A stretch of 20,826 nucleotides of DNA. It comes from a virus. The DNA lies in IMG/VR virus record IMGVR_UViG_3300042446_001816, positions 1-20,826 of that record, one strand, 5' to 3'. The translations under genes were made by a program, and so were the position numbers. The notes below the pieces were generated by a model. That model saw only the letters and a list, made by a program, of their open reading frames with translations, ran no database searches and was not told the origin of the DNA. How positions within the stretch are numbered: the first letter of the stretch is position 1; each line of letters starts with the position of its first letter. This document shows, piece by piece, positions 1 through 5,978 of this stretch.

Positions 1-93
1 TTTGATAAGCTATGGGTCTGTGCTTGTAAGTGTAATGCGTCTTGGATCCCCAAGAACGTAACGGTCACAAGAAAATCAAAGGACACAAAATGA
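1..93 (+). CDS. C-terminal end of a cysteine-containing protein (5' cut by window)
   Basis: Frame 1 is open from the first base to a TGA at 91-93, giving 30 residues with a VCACKCNASW motif (three Cys in five residues), which suggests a metal-binding or disulfide tail. The stop overlaps the ATG of the next gene in an ATGA arrangement (90-93), the usual sign of translational coupling. The SD-like AAAGGA at 78-83 lies inside this frame. The bulk of the gene is outside the window, so no function can be given. Confidence 0.6.
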   Translation, partial: FDKLWVCACKCNASWIPKNVTVTRKSKDTK

Positions 94-335
94 ATAACGA
101 AATCGCAATGAACTTTTATAAAGAACTACTTGAAGCGATGTCCCACCCAGGGTATCGTCAAGAAGATCTCTACATCCTAGTCATGAAAAAGCTACAACGG
201 ATTGAAGATGATTTGGTTGATGAGCTAACGAAGATGATTAAGGATTGGGAGACCGAGGTGCCTGATGACTCGACTCTATACACCTTGGGACTACGACGGG
301 CGATTGATCTCATCCAAGGAACACCACCCCTTTAG
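90..335 (+). CDS. Hypothetical protein, 81 aa
   Basis: I choose the ATG at 90 rather than the in-frame ATG at 42, because AAAGGACAC at 78-86 gives an SD at normal spacing and the start forms an ATGA overlap with the preceding stop. The product (MNNEIAMNFYKELLEAMSHP...) is acidic and probably all-helical, ending in an Arg-Arg-Ala-Ile-Asp-Leu-Ile helix. There is no membrane segment, no Cys and no motif I recognise. It is probably co-transcribed with the gene before it. A 140-nt gap follows, holding a weak GAGG/CCTC hairpin near 385-405 and the likely promoter of the holin-like gene. Confidence 0.7.
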   Translation: MNNEIAMNFYKELLEAMSHPGYRQEDLYILVMKKLQRIEDDLVDELTKMIKDWETEVPDDSTLYTLGLRRAIDLIQGTPPL

Positions 336-431
336 AGAAGCAGTTTACCCGTACACTTACTTTCTGTTTCTACACAAAGCAGAAGCGAGGTTATCTCTCT
401 CCTCTTTCCCACACAACCTTTCCAACCTACG

Positions 432-470
432 GTAGAATTTCCCTTAGAGTCAACCCCGACTCGTAAGGAG
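432..470 (+). promoter_or_regulatory. Likely -10 (TAGAAT) and strong SD before the holin-like gene
   Basis: TAGAAT at 433-438 is a plausible -10, about 37 nt before the ATG at 476. The SD AAGGAGAT sits at 463-470. This differs from the TGnTATAAT/GAAAGGA module used by the genes after 2.7 kb. Confidence 0.4.
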
Positions 471-475
471 ATAAC

Positions 476-661
476 ATGACCAATGAACTAAAAGCAATGG
501 CAGCCTCATGGGCTCGCTCATTTCTAGCCGCGGGAATCGCGGTTTACATGGCAGGCGTGACAGATCCAGCGGATATCGCGAAGGCTGGCCTTGCGGCTAT
601 CCTTCCTGTTGTTCTACGCTACTTGAACCCAAGCGACACAGCATTTGGAAAGAAGAAGTAA
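476..661 (+). CDS. Putative holin / small membrane protein, 61 aa
   Basis: The 61-residue product has a hydrophobic segment at about residues 11-27 (WARSFLAAGIAVYMAGV), a DPADIAKAG turn, a second hydrophobic stretch at about 35-48 (AGLAAILPVVLRYL) and a short basic tail (GKKK). This two-segment layout, and the LxxxxxSWxRSFLAAxxAxYMAG pattern I associate with small phage holins, suggest an inner-membrane pore that times lysis. A strong SD (AAGGAGAT) fixes the ATG. It stands alone between a likely promoter and a clear terminator. The CHAP-like gene two genes downstream could be a partner. It could instead be another phage membrane protein, since holins are poorly conserved. Confidence 0.55.
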   Translation: MTNELKAMAASWARSFLAAGIAVYMAGVTDPADIAKAGLAAILPVVLRYLNPSDTAFGKKK

Positions 662-686
662 TTAACTTCTAACTCCAAAAAAGAAC

Positions 687-740
687 GAGGCAGACTCCGT
701 AACTAGACCTCTCCCCATGTTGCGGAGTCTGTCTCCTTTT
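687..740 (+). terminator. Rho-independent terminator after the holin-like gene
   Basis: GAGGCAGACTCCG (687-699) pairs with CGGAGTCTGTCTC (723-735): 13 pairs, one a G.U, with a 23-nt loop. The right arm is followed by CTTTT. Confidence 0.7.
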
Positions 741-751
741 AGAGACGTATG

Positions 752-763
752 TACAATTGAACA
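752..763 (+). promoter_or_regulatory. Leaderless promoter for the terminase-small-like gene
   Basis: TACAAT (752-757) lies 6 nt before the ATG at 764 and there is no SD. Initiation about 7 nt after the -10 would put +1 at or next to the A of the ATG. The same arrangement recurs before 3418, 16056, 19990 and 20715. Confidence 0.6.
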
Positions 764-1687
764 ATGACAACAGCTAATCTTTTCCCGGTCTCCGATGAGG
801 ACGACGATAATGATGCAACCCCCATCATTGAAGATCCTACCAACATCCGGCCAGATCTTGGCGCCCTGGGAATCCTAGAGCATTCCCGCGGTATCTGTGA
901 AGATACGTATGAGAACCGGAGTATACTCCGGTCCGCACAGATGGGTTGGGATACGGTCTACGCTTCTAACGGTGTGCCGACGGGTCTCATTCAGGCACGG
1001 TCAAAGGACATGGTCACGCAGCGACGGATCCTTTCCCTAGCTGAGAAGAAGCCGATCCTTGTAGATCCAAAGAACATGAACTCCGATTACCTCACCGGAT
1101 TAGACCTAGTAGCTGAGGCAGCCTCGGATAACATCGTTCCTCCCTGGGTCATCGGCGCGACACGGATGTGGATTAACGAGCAGGACAACCCGATTGCAAC
1201 CGAGAAGAGAAAGCCGACCGCTCTCCCTCATCGCTGCAGGCAGGTCAAGGACGACCAGATCCGCTGCATGCTCTGGTCATCGGGCCGGATCAAGGATGAC
1301 GGCCTATGCCGCGTCCACTTACGTCACGTCAAGAAGAATCCTAGCGATGATATAGAGCGGGCACGCAAGAAGCTTGTTCAGGCAGCTCCCTATGCGGTTG
1401 ACGTCTTAGAAGATCTCATGAACTCTGCGGTTTCAGAGCCTGTAAGATTAAAAGCATCTACGGAGATTCTAGATCGCGCGGGAGTACGAGGCGGTATAGA
1501 GTTAGACGGTAACATCAACGTCACGGACGGTCGTCCTGCGGCGGAGATTATTTCGGAGAGACTACAACGGCTTGCCTCCGGCGCGGTGAACGCGGCGGCT
1601 GTCCTATCGGCAGCGGGCATAGCCATTGAAACAAATGACGTTGTTGACGCAGACATCCAGCAGACGGGCACGGACACCAACGAATGA
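764..1687 (+). CDS. Terminase small subunit-like zinc-finger phage protein, 307 aa
   Basis: The N-terminus is acidic (EDDDNDAT). A middle section (residues about 158-188) has an HRCRQVxxxxIRCMLW...GLCRVHLRH pattern that looks like a Cys/His zinc site. The C-terminal half (about 198-270) contains ARKKLVQAAPYAVDVLEDL, then SEPVRLKASTEILDRAGVRGG and RPAAEIISERLQRL. That repeat-like helical domain is common in phage small-terminase and related DNA-binding proteins, so DNA recognition for packaging is a reasonable inference, not proof. TerL lies about 14 kb away instead of adjacent. The start is leaderless (TACAAT 6 nt upstream, no SD). The stop overlaps the next ATG (ATGA). Confidence 0.5.
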   Translation: MTTANLFPVSDEDDDNDATPIIEDPTNIRPDLGALGILEHSRGICEDTYENRSILRSAQMGWDTVYASNGVPTGLIQARSKDMVTQRRILSLAEKKPILVDPKNMNSDYLTGLDLVAEAASDNIVPPWVIGATRMWINEQDNPIATEKRKPTALPHRCRQVKDDQIRCMLWSSGRIKDDGLCRVHLRHVKKNPSDDIERARKKLVQAAPYAVDVLEDLMNSAVSEPVRLKASTEILDRAGVRGGIELDGNINVTDGRPAAEIISERLQRLASGAVNAAAVLSAAGIAIETNDVVDADIQQTGTDTNE

Positions 1688-1860
1688 TTCTCGAAGATAT
1701 TCTTTATGCGGCTCGCGAACACGCGGCCTCACTTCTTAACGACGTAGAGCTAGCCTCGACTCGTGAAGAGCACATCCGATTGACGGCAAGAGCTAACGAG
1801 GCTGAGCTTCTCGTAGCGGATCTACAATCCTTGTACCTCGCCGAGGTTACCGACAAGTAA
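1684..1860 (+). CDS. Small helical protein, 58 aa
   Basis: ATG at 1684 overlaps the TGA of the previous gene (ATGA) and the frame runs to TAA at 1858-1860, one base before the CHAP-like gene. The product (MILEDILYAAREHAASLLNDVELAST...) is acidic and Ala/Glu/Leu-rich, predicted fully helical, and could form a coiled coil in its second half (RLTARANEAELLVADLQSLYLAEV). It is probably translated by coupling from the terminase-small-like gene. I do not recognise the family. Confidence 0.75.
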   Translation: MILEDILYAAREHAASLLNDVELASTREEHIRLTARANEAELLVADLQSLYLAEVTDK

Positions 1861-1861
1861 C

Positions 1862-2623
1862 ATGCAGCCTGACACGGTTATTAAATCTGCCGAGGCCTGG
1901 CTTGGCTTCACGACCGCCGGGCTTAACGGGCGCACTCCCTTTGGAGAGAAGTCTGGGTATGACGTAAACTGGGCGGGCGCGTTTATTGACACGATTTTTC
2001 ACGACGCAGGCATGCGCATTCCTTCTTGTGTTTATTCAAGCTCAGGCCTGGCGGAGTTTATAAAACAAGGACGGGTGAAAGATAAACCCCAGCCTGGCGA
2101 CATAGTTTTCTTTGCATTCCCAACGGGCGATAATTTTGGCGTCTCACATGTAGGCCTGGTAGCTGACACGTCACGGTACAAGAGTGACGGCCTGGTAGGG
2201 ACGATTGAAGCCCAGGTGAACAGCGGCCTGCCTAAATCAGACCCCAGCCTGCGGGGTGTATTTCGTAGAATTCGCAGCGGGCATGAGATCATAGCTTTCG
2301 CTAGACCTGACTTTAAAAAGAAAGTTAAAGCCCAGCCTGCGACCAATAAATCAGAGACGGATCAACGGGCAGGCTTGACGCTAATTAACATCAGGCCTGG
2401 CCGTCGAAATAAAAGCATAGGCCTGGTACAGGTTGCGCTCATGAAGGTGACGGGTAGCCTGGGGAAAATTACCGTAGACATGTTTGACGGGCAGACCCAG
2501 CACGCGTACGCTAGATGGCAACGCCAAATCGGGTACGCCAACGATAGAGCTACGGGAATCCCTGACGCAATTAGCTTACAACTTCTTGGTGAGATCACGG
2601 GTGTCTTCAAGCTCCAAGCTTAA
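1862..2623 (+). CDS. CHAP/NlpC-P60-like lysin fold with peptidoglycan-binding C-terminus; catalytic Cys absent
   Basis: The 253-aa product has a CHAP-like N-terminal domain (residues about 5-150): AEAWLG at the start, GYDVNWAGAFIDTIFHDAG where the nucleophile normally lies, KPQPGDIVFF, and SHVGLV with the conserved His at 96. The C-terminal part (about 170-253), with GLVQVALMKVTG and YARWQRQIGY, resembles a peptidoglycan-binding repeat. Active CHAP enzymes have Cys after the Trp; here residue 38 is Ala (codon GCG), and the only nearby Cys is C56. It may be a binding-only wall protein, or the nucleophile may lie elsewhere. There is one base between the previous stop and this ATG. AGGCCTGG and GCCTG are strikingly repeated in this gene only. 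Confidence 0.65.
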   Translation: MQPDTVIKSAEAWLGFTTAGLNGRTPFGEKSGYDVNWAGAFIDTIFHDAGMRIPSCVYSSSGLAEFIKQGRVKDKPQPGDIVFFAFPTGDNFGVSHVGLVADTSRYKSDGLVGTIEAQVNSGLPKSDPSLRGVFRRIRSGHEIIAFARPDFKKKVKAQPATNKSETDQRAGLTLINIRPGRRNKSIGLVQVALMKVTGSLGKITVDMFDGQTQHAYARWQRQIGYANDRATGIPDAISLQLLGEITGVFKLQA

Positions 2624-2632
2624 CGGCATCCC

Positions 2633-2681
2633 ACTTCTTAGTGGGACCAGTACTAAGAAGTTAGCTGGCTAAAACTTTTTT
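2633..2681 (+). terminator. Hairpin and T-run after the CHAP-like gene
   Basis: ACTTCTTAGT (2633-2642) and ACTAAGAAGT (2652-2661) form a perfect 10-bp inverted repeat with a 9-nt loop. The T-run (2676-2681) is 14 nt beyond it. An alternative overlapping stem (AAGTTAGC with GCTAAAACTT, 2-nt bulge) would sit directly on the T-run. Confidence 0.55.
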
Positions 2682-2711
2682 CCGATCTGCCTGACCAAAT
2701 CGAAGGTTTCC

Positions 2712-2720
2712 TGTTATAAT
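2712..2720 (+). promoter_or_regulatory. Extended -10 promoter TGTTATAAT
   Basis: TGTTATAAT lies 34 nt before the ATG at 2755, followed by GGACGAAAGGA as SD. It is the first of the repeated TGnTATAAT modules. A further CCTGA lies exactly 20 bp upstream of this CCTGT. Confidence 0.75.
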
Positions 2721-2754
2721 TGATTCAGCAGGACAAAAGGACGAAAGGAATTAC

Positions 2755-3396
2755 ATGCCACAACTAAAACATCTGGCTCGGTTTACAACACCTGTAAACT
2801 TAAACGACGCAAAGGACACTCCAATCACATCAACAGTACAACCAACGCTTACATTCACCGAGACTGTTCGCTCCATACTAGGACGCCAGACTCAACCGCT
2901 TTCAGTAATCGAAATCACGGAGCTTGTCTCTCGTGAAACTAAACATGCCTACGATGAAACATACATCAGGCTTGCGCTTAAAGACCTTGTAAACTTAGGC
3001 AAGGCTTCATCTCGCAAGGAAACGCATGAAGAACGTCGCGTCCGTGCTCACGGAGAAGACGTTAGCTCTTTGCGGGCAACGCTGTTCTGGTCTCCTGCCG
3101 GAATCGTTCCAGCACGTACAGTTGCAGAAGCAGTGCCAGGCCTAGCCTTGTACAAGCCTGAAACCTTTACGGCACGCAAGATCTACAAGTACCCAACCAA
3201 GAAGGTTCAACGCGAGCATCTCGAGGCTCAGCTTGTCGAGGTCGCACCAGTTACGGTTGCGGCCAGCTCGAACCAGGTAGTAGACTACCTAATCGAGAAG
3301 ATGGTTACGGAGCGTACTGCGGACATCCAAGCTCAATTGGATGCGGCCAACGCGAAGCTTGCCAAACTCCAGGAACTTTTTAAGTCAGCTCTCTAA
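2755..3396 (+). CDS. Putative DNA-binding regulator (winged-helix-like plus coiled coil), 213 aa
   Basis: Residues about 31-85 (TFTETVRSILGRQTQPLSVIEITELVSRETKHAYDETYIRLALKDLVNLGKASSRKE; shown here as one stretch only in outline) read as a winged-helix-like fold: a helix, a short loop, a second helix, and a recognition helix followed by a basic wing. A central part contains LFWSPAGIVPARTVAEAVPG. The C-terminal 30 residues (heptad-like IQAQLDAANAKLAKLQELF) should form a coiled coil, so a dimer is likely. It has its own TGnTATAAT promoter and GGACGAAAGGA SD. Position at the head of the accessory block fits an early regulator, but this is inferred from fold alone and the target is unknown. Confidence 0.5.
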   Translation: MPQLKHLARFTTPVNLNDAKDTPITSTVQPTLTFTETVRSILGRQTQPLSVIEITELVSRETKHAYDETYIRLALKDLVNLGKASSRKETHEERRVRAHGEDVSSLRATLFWSPAGIVPARTVAEAVPGLALYKPETFTARKIYKYPTKKVQREHLEAQLVEVAPVTVAASSNQVVDYLIEKMVTERTADIQAQLDAANAKLAKLQELFKSAL

Positions 3397-3404
3397 CATC
3401 CGTT

Positions 3405-3417
3405 TATTGTCTCACCC
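3405..3417 (+). promoter_or_regulatory. Possible leaderless promoter
   Basis: TATTGT (3405-3410) lies 7 nt before the ATG at 3418 and no SD is present. It matches the TAnnnT-N6/7-ATG layout seen before four other genes, though the -10 is weak. Confidence 0.4.
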
Positions 3418-3645
3418 ATGGTGAGCATCCAACTGTATGTAGTAGAGACAGCCGAACAGGCAAAGCAAGCCGAGTCATTGGATCTCGCAGAATTCTTTGC
3501 GGACGATACAGTGTGTGAGAATTGTGATGTAGCTATAGGCTTCATTAACAACCGGTTCTCTCCCTGTGTCATCTGCGTTGAGGAAGAGGACGACATCTGG
3601 CTTGTTTGTATGGAATGTGCCGGTGGTGTTTTACTTACAGAGTAG
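3418..3645 (+). CDS. Zinc-ribbon-like small protein with three CxxC motifs, 75 aa
   Basis: An N-terminal beta-like segment (MVSIQLYVVETAEQA) is followed by CENC, CVIC and CMEC at about residues 33-36, 50-53 and 64-67. Four of these cysteines could hold one zinc, leaving one spare pair. Such one-zinc miniproteins in phages usually bind nucleic acid or a host protein, but nothing here says which. The start has no SD and is probably leaderless from TATTGT at 3405. The next promoter lies four bases after the stop. Confidence 0.7.
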   Translation: MVSIQLYVVETAEQAKQAESLDLAEFFADDTVCENCDVAIGFINNRFSPCVICVEEEDDIWLVCMECAGGVLLTE

Positions 3646-3649
3646 AACC

Positions 3650-3658
3650 TGTTATAAT
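3650..3658 (+). promoter_or_regulatory. Extended -10 promoter TGTTATAAT
   Basis: TGTTATAATAGTACC begins just after the stop of the zinc protein and drives the gene at 3717. There is no recognisable -35. Confidence 0.8.
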
Positions 3659-3666
3659 AGTACCAA

Positions 3667-3682
3667 CGCCGGAACACCGGCG
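3667..3682 (+). promoter_or_regulatory. 5' leader hairpin
   Basis: CGCCGG-aaca-CCGGCG is a perfect 6-bp GC stem with a tetraloop, starting about 3 nt after the expected +1 (about 3665). It probably protects the mRNA 5' end. The SD GACGAAAGGGA lies downstream and is free. Confidence 0.6.
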
Positions 3683-3716
3683 CCAAATGACAAAATGACG
3701 AAAGGGAAGTAACCAC

Positions 3717-4061
3717 ATGGTTAGCACCGTAATCACAGAGACTAAAGTCTCTACTGTAAAAAAGGTTACCGATAAGGTAGACCTTACAAACCAGGCTGCA
3801 GCCGCTGAAAAAGCATTAGCAGCATTCACATTCGCAAAAGATGCGATTAAGGCGTACGAAGAGAAGAAGGCGGAAGCAGAAGCTACCCTCCGCGAACTTC
3901 TAGGAGACGCAGATGTCGCAATCATTGGTGGTGTAGAGCGTTTCAAGCTTGCGCACTCAACTAATTCCAAGATCGACCGTAAGGTCCTGCAGGAGCTTTT
4001 CCCAGAAGCTTTCGAAGCAACTCTGGTCAAAACTCCATACACCTTCATCAAAACTATTTAA
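3717..4061 (+). CDS. Helical phage protein resembling the YqaJ-exonuclease-associated tail domain, 114 aa
   Basis: A Thr/Val/Lys-rich start is followed by a long charged helix (AAAAEKALAAFTFAKDAIKAYEEKKAEAEATLRELLGD, split here by Ala-rich and Glu/Lys-rich halves), then VAIIGGVERFKLAHSTNSKID and KVLQELFPEAFEATL, ending in TPYTFIKTI. The pattern of a helix, GD-A, a beta hairpin with a Ser/Lys-Ile-Asp turn, then a LxxxxPE-aa helix resembles a C-terminal segment found beside YqaJ-type recombination nucleases in phages. I see no nuclease domain here, so a stand-alone accessory piece is possible. The gene is monocistronic: its own promoter, a leader hairpin and a perfect terminator. Confidence 0.5.
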   Translation: MVSTVITETKVSTVKKVTDKVDLTNQAAAAEKALAAFTFAKDAIKAYEEKKAEAEATLRELLGDADVAIIGGVERFKLAHSTNSKIDRKVLQELFPEAFEATLVKTPYTFIKTI

Positions 4062-4071
4062 TAGTTAAAGG

Positions 4072-4103
4072 AACCCCTGGCAAACGCCAGGGGTTTCCTT
4101 TTT
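4072..4103 (+). terminator. Rho-independent terminator
   Basis: AACCCCTGGC-aaac-GCCAGGGGTT is a perfect 10-bp stem with a 4-nt loop, followed by TCCTTTTT. Confidence 0.9.
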
Positions 4104-4113
4104 ACCATCTACC

Positions 4114-4122
4114 TGATATAAT
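4114..4122 (+). promoter_or_regulatory. Extended -10 promoter TGATATAAT
   Basis: TGATATAATAGTACTAC lies between the terminator and the 55-aa gene; the SD AACGACGAAAGGA follows at about 4131-4143. Confidence 0.8.
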
Positions 4123-4149
4123 AGTACTACAACGACGAAAGGACACCTA

Positions 4150-4317
4150 ATGAAGCTCAACGTTGCAGACATCGAAACTCTTGATCACCTGCGTGAGTGG
4201 GTTGACGAACGACTACATGGTTCGGTTGTAGTGCTCGATGGAGATGAGGTAGTTATTCGCACAGGACTTGGAATTGACCTGGGCAATTATCTGTTCCCAT
4301 TGAACGAAAAAGAATAA
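4150..4317 (+). CDS. Small acidic hypothetical protein, 55 aa
   Basis: The ATG at 4150 is preceded by the consensus AACGACGAAAGGACACCTA element and the frame runs to TAA at 4315-4317. The product (MKLNVADIETLDHLREWVDERLHG...) has one amphipathic helix followed by beta-strand-like VVVLDGDEVVIRTGLGIDL. It has no Cys or membrane segment. It is the only gene between a terminator and the next promoter, so it is its own transcription unit. I do not recognise the family. Confidence 0.8.
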   Translation: MKLNVADIETLDHLREWVDERLHGSVVVLDGDEVVIRTGLGIDLGNYLFPLNEKE

Positions 4318-4338
4318 TTTTTATTTTCCTGACTTACC

Positions 4339-4347
4339 TGATATAAT
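4339..4347 (+). promoter_or_regulatory. Extended -10 promoter TGATATAAT
   Basis: TGATATAATAGTACTA precedes the 4384 gene, with AACGACGAAAGGA as SD. CCTGA occurs twice, at 4328-4332 and 4337-4341, 9 bp apart. Confidence 0.8.
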
Positions 4348-4383
4348 AGTACTATACACACCCAAACGACGAAAGGATACACA

Positions 4384-4839
4384 ATGGCAGACAAGGACAA
4401 GGTTGTAGGCAAAGCCCTATACCTAGAACTTCGCACTGGTGCTCAAACATACCAGATGCTGCTTACACCAGATGGGATCTCTTCCAATGGTCGCGCAGTA
4501 CCAGCAACAATGTACCGCCGACAGATTTCATCAGTGAAACCTCGACGCGCATGGAAGACTTATTCTCTTCCTGCACTACCACTTAACGCCTTCGGAACAT
4601 ACGAAATGGCTGACAAGGAAAAGGCGCTACAAAGTGCTGACTCACGAATTGGCTACATGGCAACTACATTCTCACAACTCAAGTCTTATGGATACACGCT
4701 TTACAAGCAACCTCTTCTCATTGAGGTATCGCAAGAAGATCTTGAGTCAATTCGTCTATCAAAGACTCCTTACAAGATTCTTGGACGTATCACCAGAGTG
4801 CGCCGCACTCTTGGTTTCGGCGAATTCATCATTTCCTAA
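4384..4839 (+). CDS. Hypothetical protein next to the MoxR gene, 151 aa
   Basis: The 151-residue product (MADKDKVVGKALYLELRTGAQTYQMLL...) is mixed alpha/beta and basic, with RxQISSVKPRRAWKTYSLPALPL in the middle and a C-terminal LGRITRVRRTLGFGEF strand pair. No catalytic motif or membrane segment is visible. It shares the promoter at 4339 with the MoxR-like ATPase 31 nt downstream, which has its own SD (AACGACAAAGGA) but no separate -10. A role with the ATPase/VWA system is possible from position only. Confidence 0.75.
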   Translation: MADKDKVVGKALYLELRTGAQTYQMLLTPDGISSNGRAVPATMYRRQISSVKPRRAWKTYSLPALPLNAFGTYEMADKEKALQSADSRIGYMATTFSQLKSYGYTLYKQPLLIEVSQEDLESIRLSKTPYKILGRITRVRRTLGFGEFIIS

Positions 4840-4870
4840 TACTCACACCCAAACGACAAAGGACAAGCAA

Positions 4871-5872
4871 ATGACTGCAACAATTGAAACAATGAAGGAG
4901 ACTTTCACAGCTCTTTCACCAGATATTGATTTATCTTCTACACTGGTAGATGCTCTTATCCAGAGCATTCACCCAGAGACTAGTTCAGCTCTAGACTCAC
5001 AGGTTCTCGCTCAGGGTAAAGTAAACGTACGACCAACCCCTAAAGCAAAGGTTATTCCTGTGGTATCAGCAGATGCACTCGTAGGCGACAACGTCTACAC
5101 TCGTCCTAATGGCGAGCAGTACCATGCACGCAAGTGGGGTGAGCACGATGACGTGCTAGTACTTCGCAAGGCACGTATGGATCAACAGTTTATTCTTCTC
5201 TACGGAGCTCCAGGTTGTGGTAAGACTGCACTTGTAGAAGCTGCATTTGAAAAGCTCTACACAATCATGGGAACAGGCGATACAGAACTTGCTGACTTCA
5301 TTGGTGGCTACGTACAAACTCCAACAGGAGGATTCGTCTGGGAAGATGGTCCACTTGTAAAAGCTGCAGAGCAAGGTGTACCTCTACTAATCGATGAGGT
5401 TGGTCTTATTGATCCTAAGGTTCTTTCAGGAGTCTATGGACTTATGGATGGACGTAAGGAACTAACAATTACTGCAAACCCAGAGCGCGGAACTATTAAG
5501 GCGAAGGATGGATTCTATGTCATCGCTGCAACTAATCCAAATGCACCTGGAGTTCGCTTATCTGAAGCGTTACTATCTCGCTTCATCGTTCAAACAGAGA
5601 TGACTACAGACTGGTCACTTGCTAAAAAGCTTGGCGCATCCACACAGATCGTTACAGTTGCACAAAACATCAATCGTCGCCAGGCTTCTGGCGAGTGTGG
5701 TTGGTGCCCACAGATGCGTGAACTTCTAGCGTTCCGCGACATCTCTAAATCGTTCGGCACAAAGTTCGCTATCGCGAACTTAATCGCTTGCGCTCCAGAG
5801 CTCGACCGCCCCGTCGTTGCGGACGTTCTCACAAGAGTGTATGGCGAAGAGTGCCGACCAGCCAAGATCTAA
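4871..5872 (+). CDS. MoxR-like AAA+ ATPase, 333 aa
   Basis: Walker A is GAPGCGKTA at residues 112-120, Walker B LLIDEVG at about 172-178, and a sensor-1 AATNPNAPG follows. The insert around GFVWEDGPLVKAAEQG is typical of the MoxR/AAA_5 group. Members of that group remodel proteins and act with a VWA-domain partner, which is exactly the next gene. The N-terminal 95 residues (helical, then PKAKVIPVVSADALVGDNVYTRP) probably contact substrate or partner. I choose ATG 4871 because AACGACAAAGGACAAGCA precedes it; the longer frame back to 4634 only overlaps the previous gene. A terminator-like hairpin separates it from the VWA gene, which has its own promoter. Confidence 0.85.
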   Translation: MTATIETMKETFTALSPDIDLSSTLVDALIQSIHPETSSALDSQVLAQGKVNVRPTPKAKVIPVVSADALVGDNVYTRPNGEQYHARKWGEHDDVLVLRKARMDQQFILLYGAPGCGKTALVEAAFEKLYTIMGTGDTELADFIGGYVQTPTGGFVWEDGPLVKAAEQGVPLLIDEVGLIDPKVLSGVYGLMDGRKELTITANPERGTIKAKDGFYVIAATNPNAPGVRLSEALLSRFIVQTEMTTDWSLAKKLGASTQIVTVAQNINRRQASGECGWCPQMRELLAFRDISKSFGTKFAIANLIACAPELDRPVVADVLTRVYGEECRPAKI

Positions 5873-5887
5873 TTCCCCTTGGCGTAA

Positions 5888-5925
5888 GGAAGGGGACTCC
5901 AGATGGGTGTCTGGAGTTTCCTTCT
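5888..5925 (+). terminator. Long hairpin after the MoxR gene
   Basis: ACTCCAGA-tgggtg-TCTGGAGT is a perfect 8-bp stem (5896-5917). It can be extended by about eight more pairs, some G.U, between GGAAGGGG and TTCCTTCT. The following sequence is T/C-rich with no pure T-run, so it may be a partial terminator. Confidence 0.6.
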
Positions 5926-5936
5926 CCTTACTTACC

Positions 5937-5945
5937 TGATATAAT
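5937..5945 (+). promoter_or_regulatory. Extended -10 promoter TGATATAAT
   Basis: TGATATAATAGTACTA precedes the VWA gene; the SD is AATGACGGAAGGA at about 5956-5968. Confidence 0.8.
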
Positions 5946-5978
5946 AGTACTATTCAATGACGGAAGGATAGAAAGAAC

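Noticed and set aside
1390-1722. Minus-strand frame of 110 aa opposite the terminase-small-like gene
   Set aside because: It has no SD, covers a well-supported + strand gene, and its composition is that of a mirror frame. Every supported gene in the window is on the + strand.
2032-2610. Two minus-strand frames opposite the CHAP-like gene
   Set aside because: Shadows of the + strand gene; no ribosome site and no recognisable motif.
4634-4870. N-terminal extension of the MoxR-like ATPase to ATG 4634
   Set aside because: It would overlap most of the 4384 gene, and the consensus SD lies just before ATG 4871.
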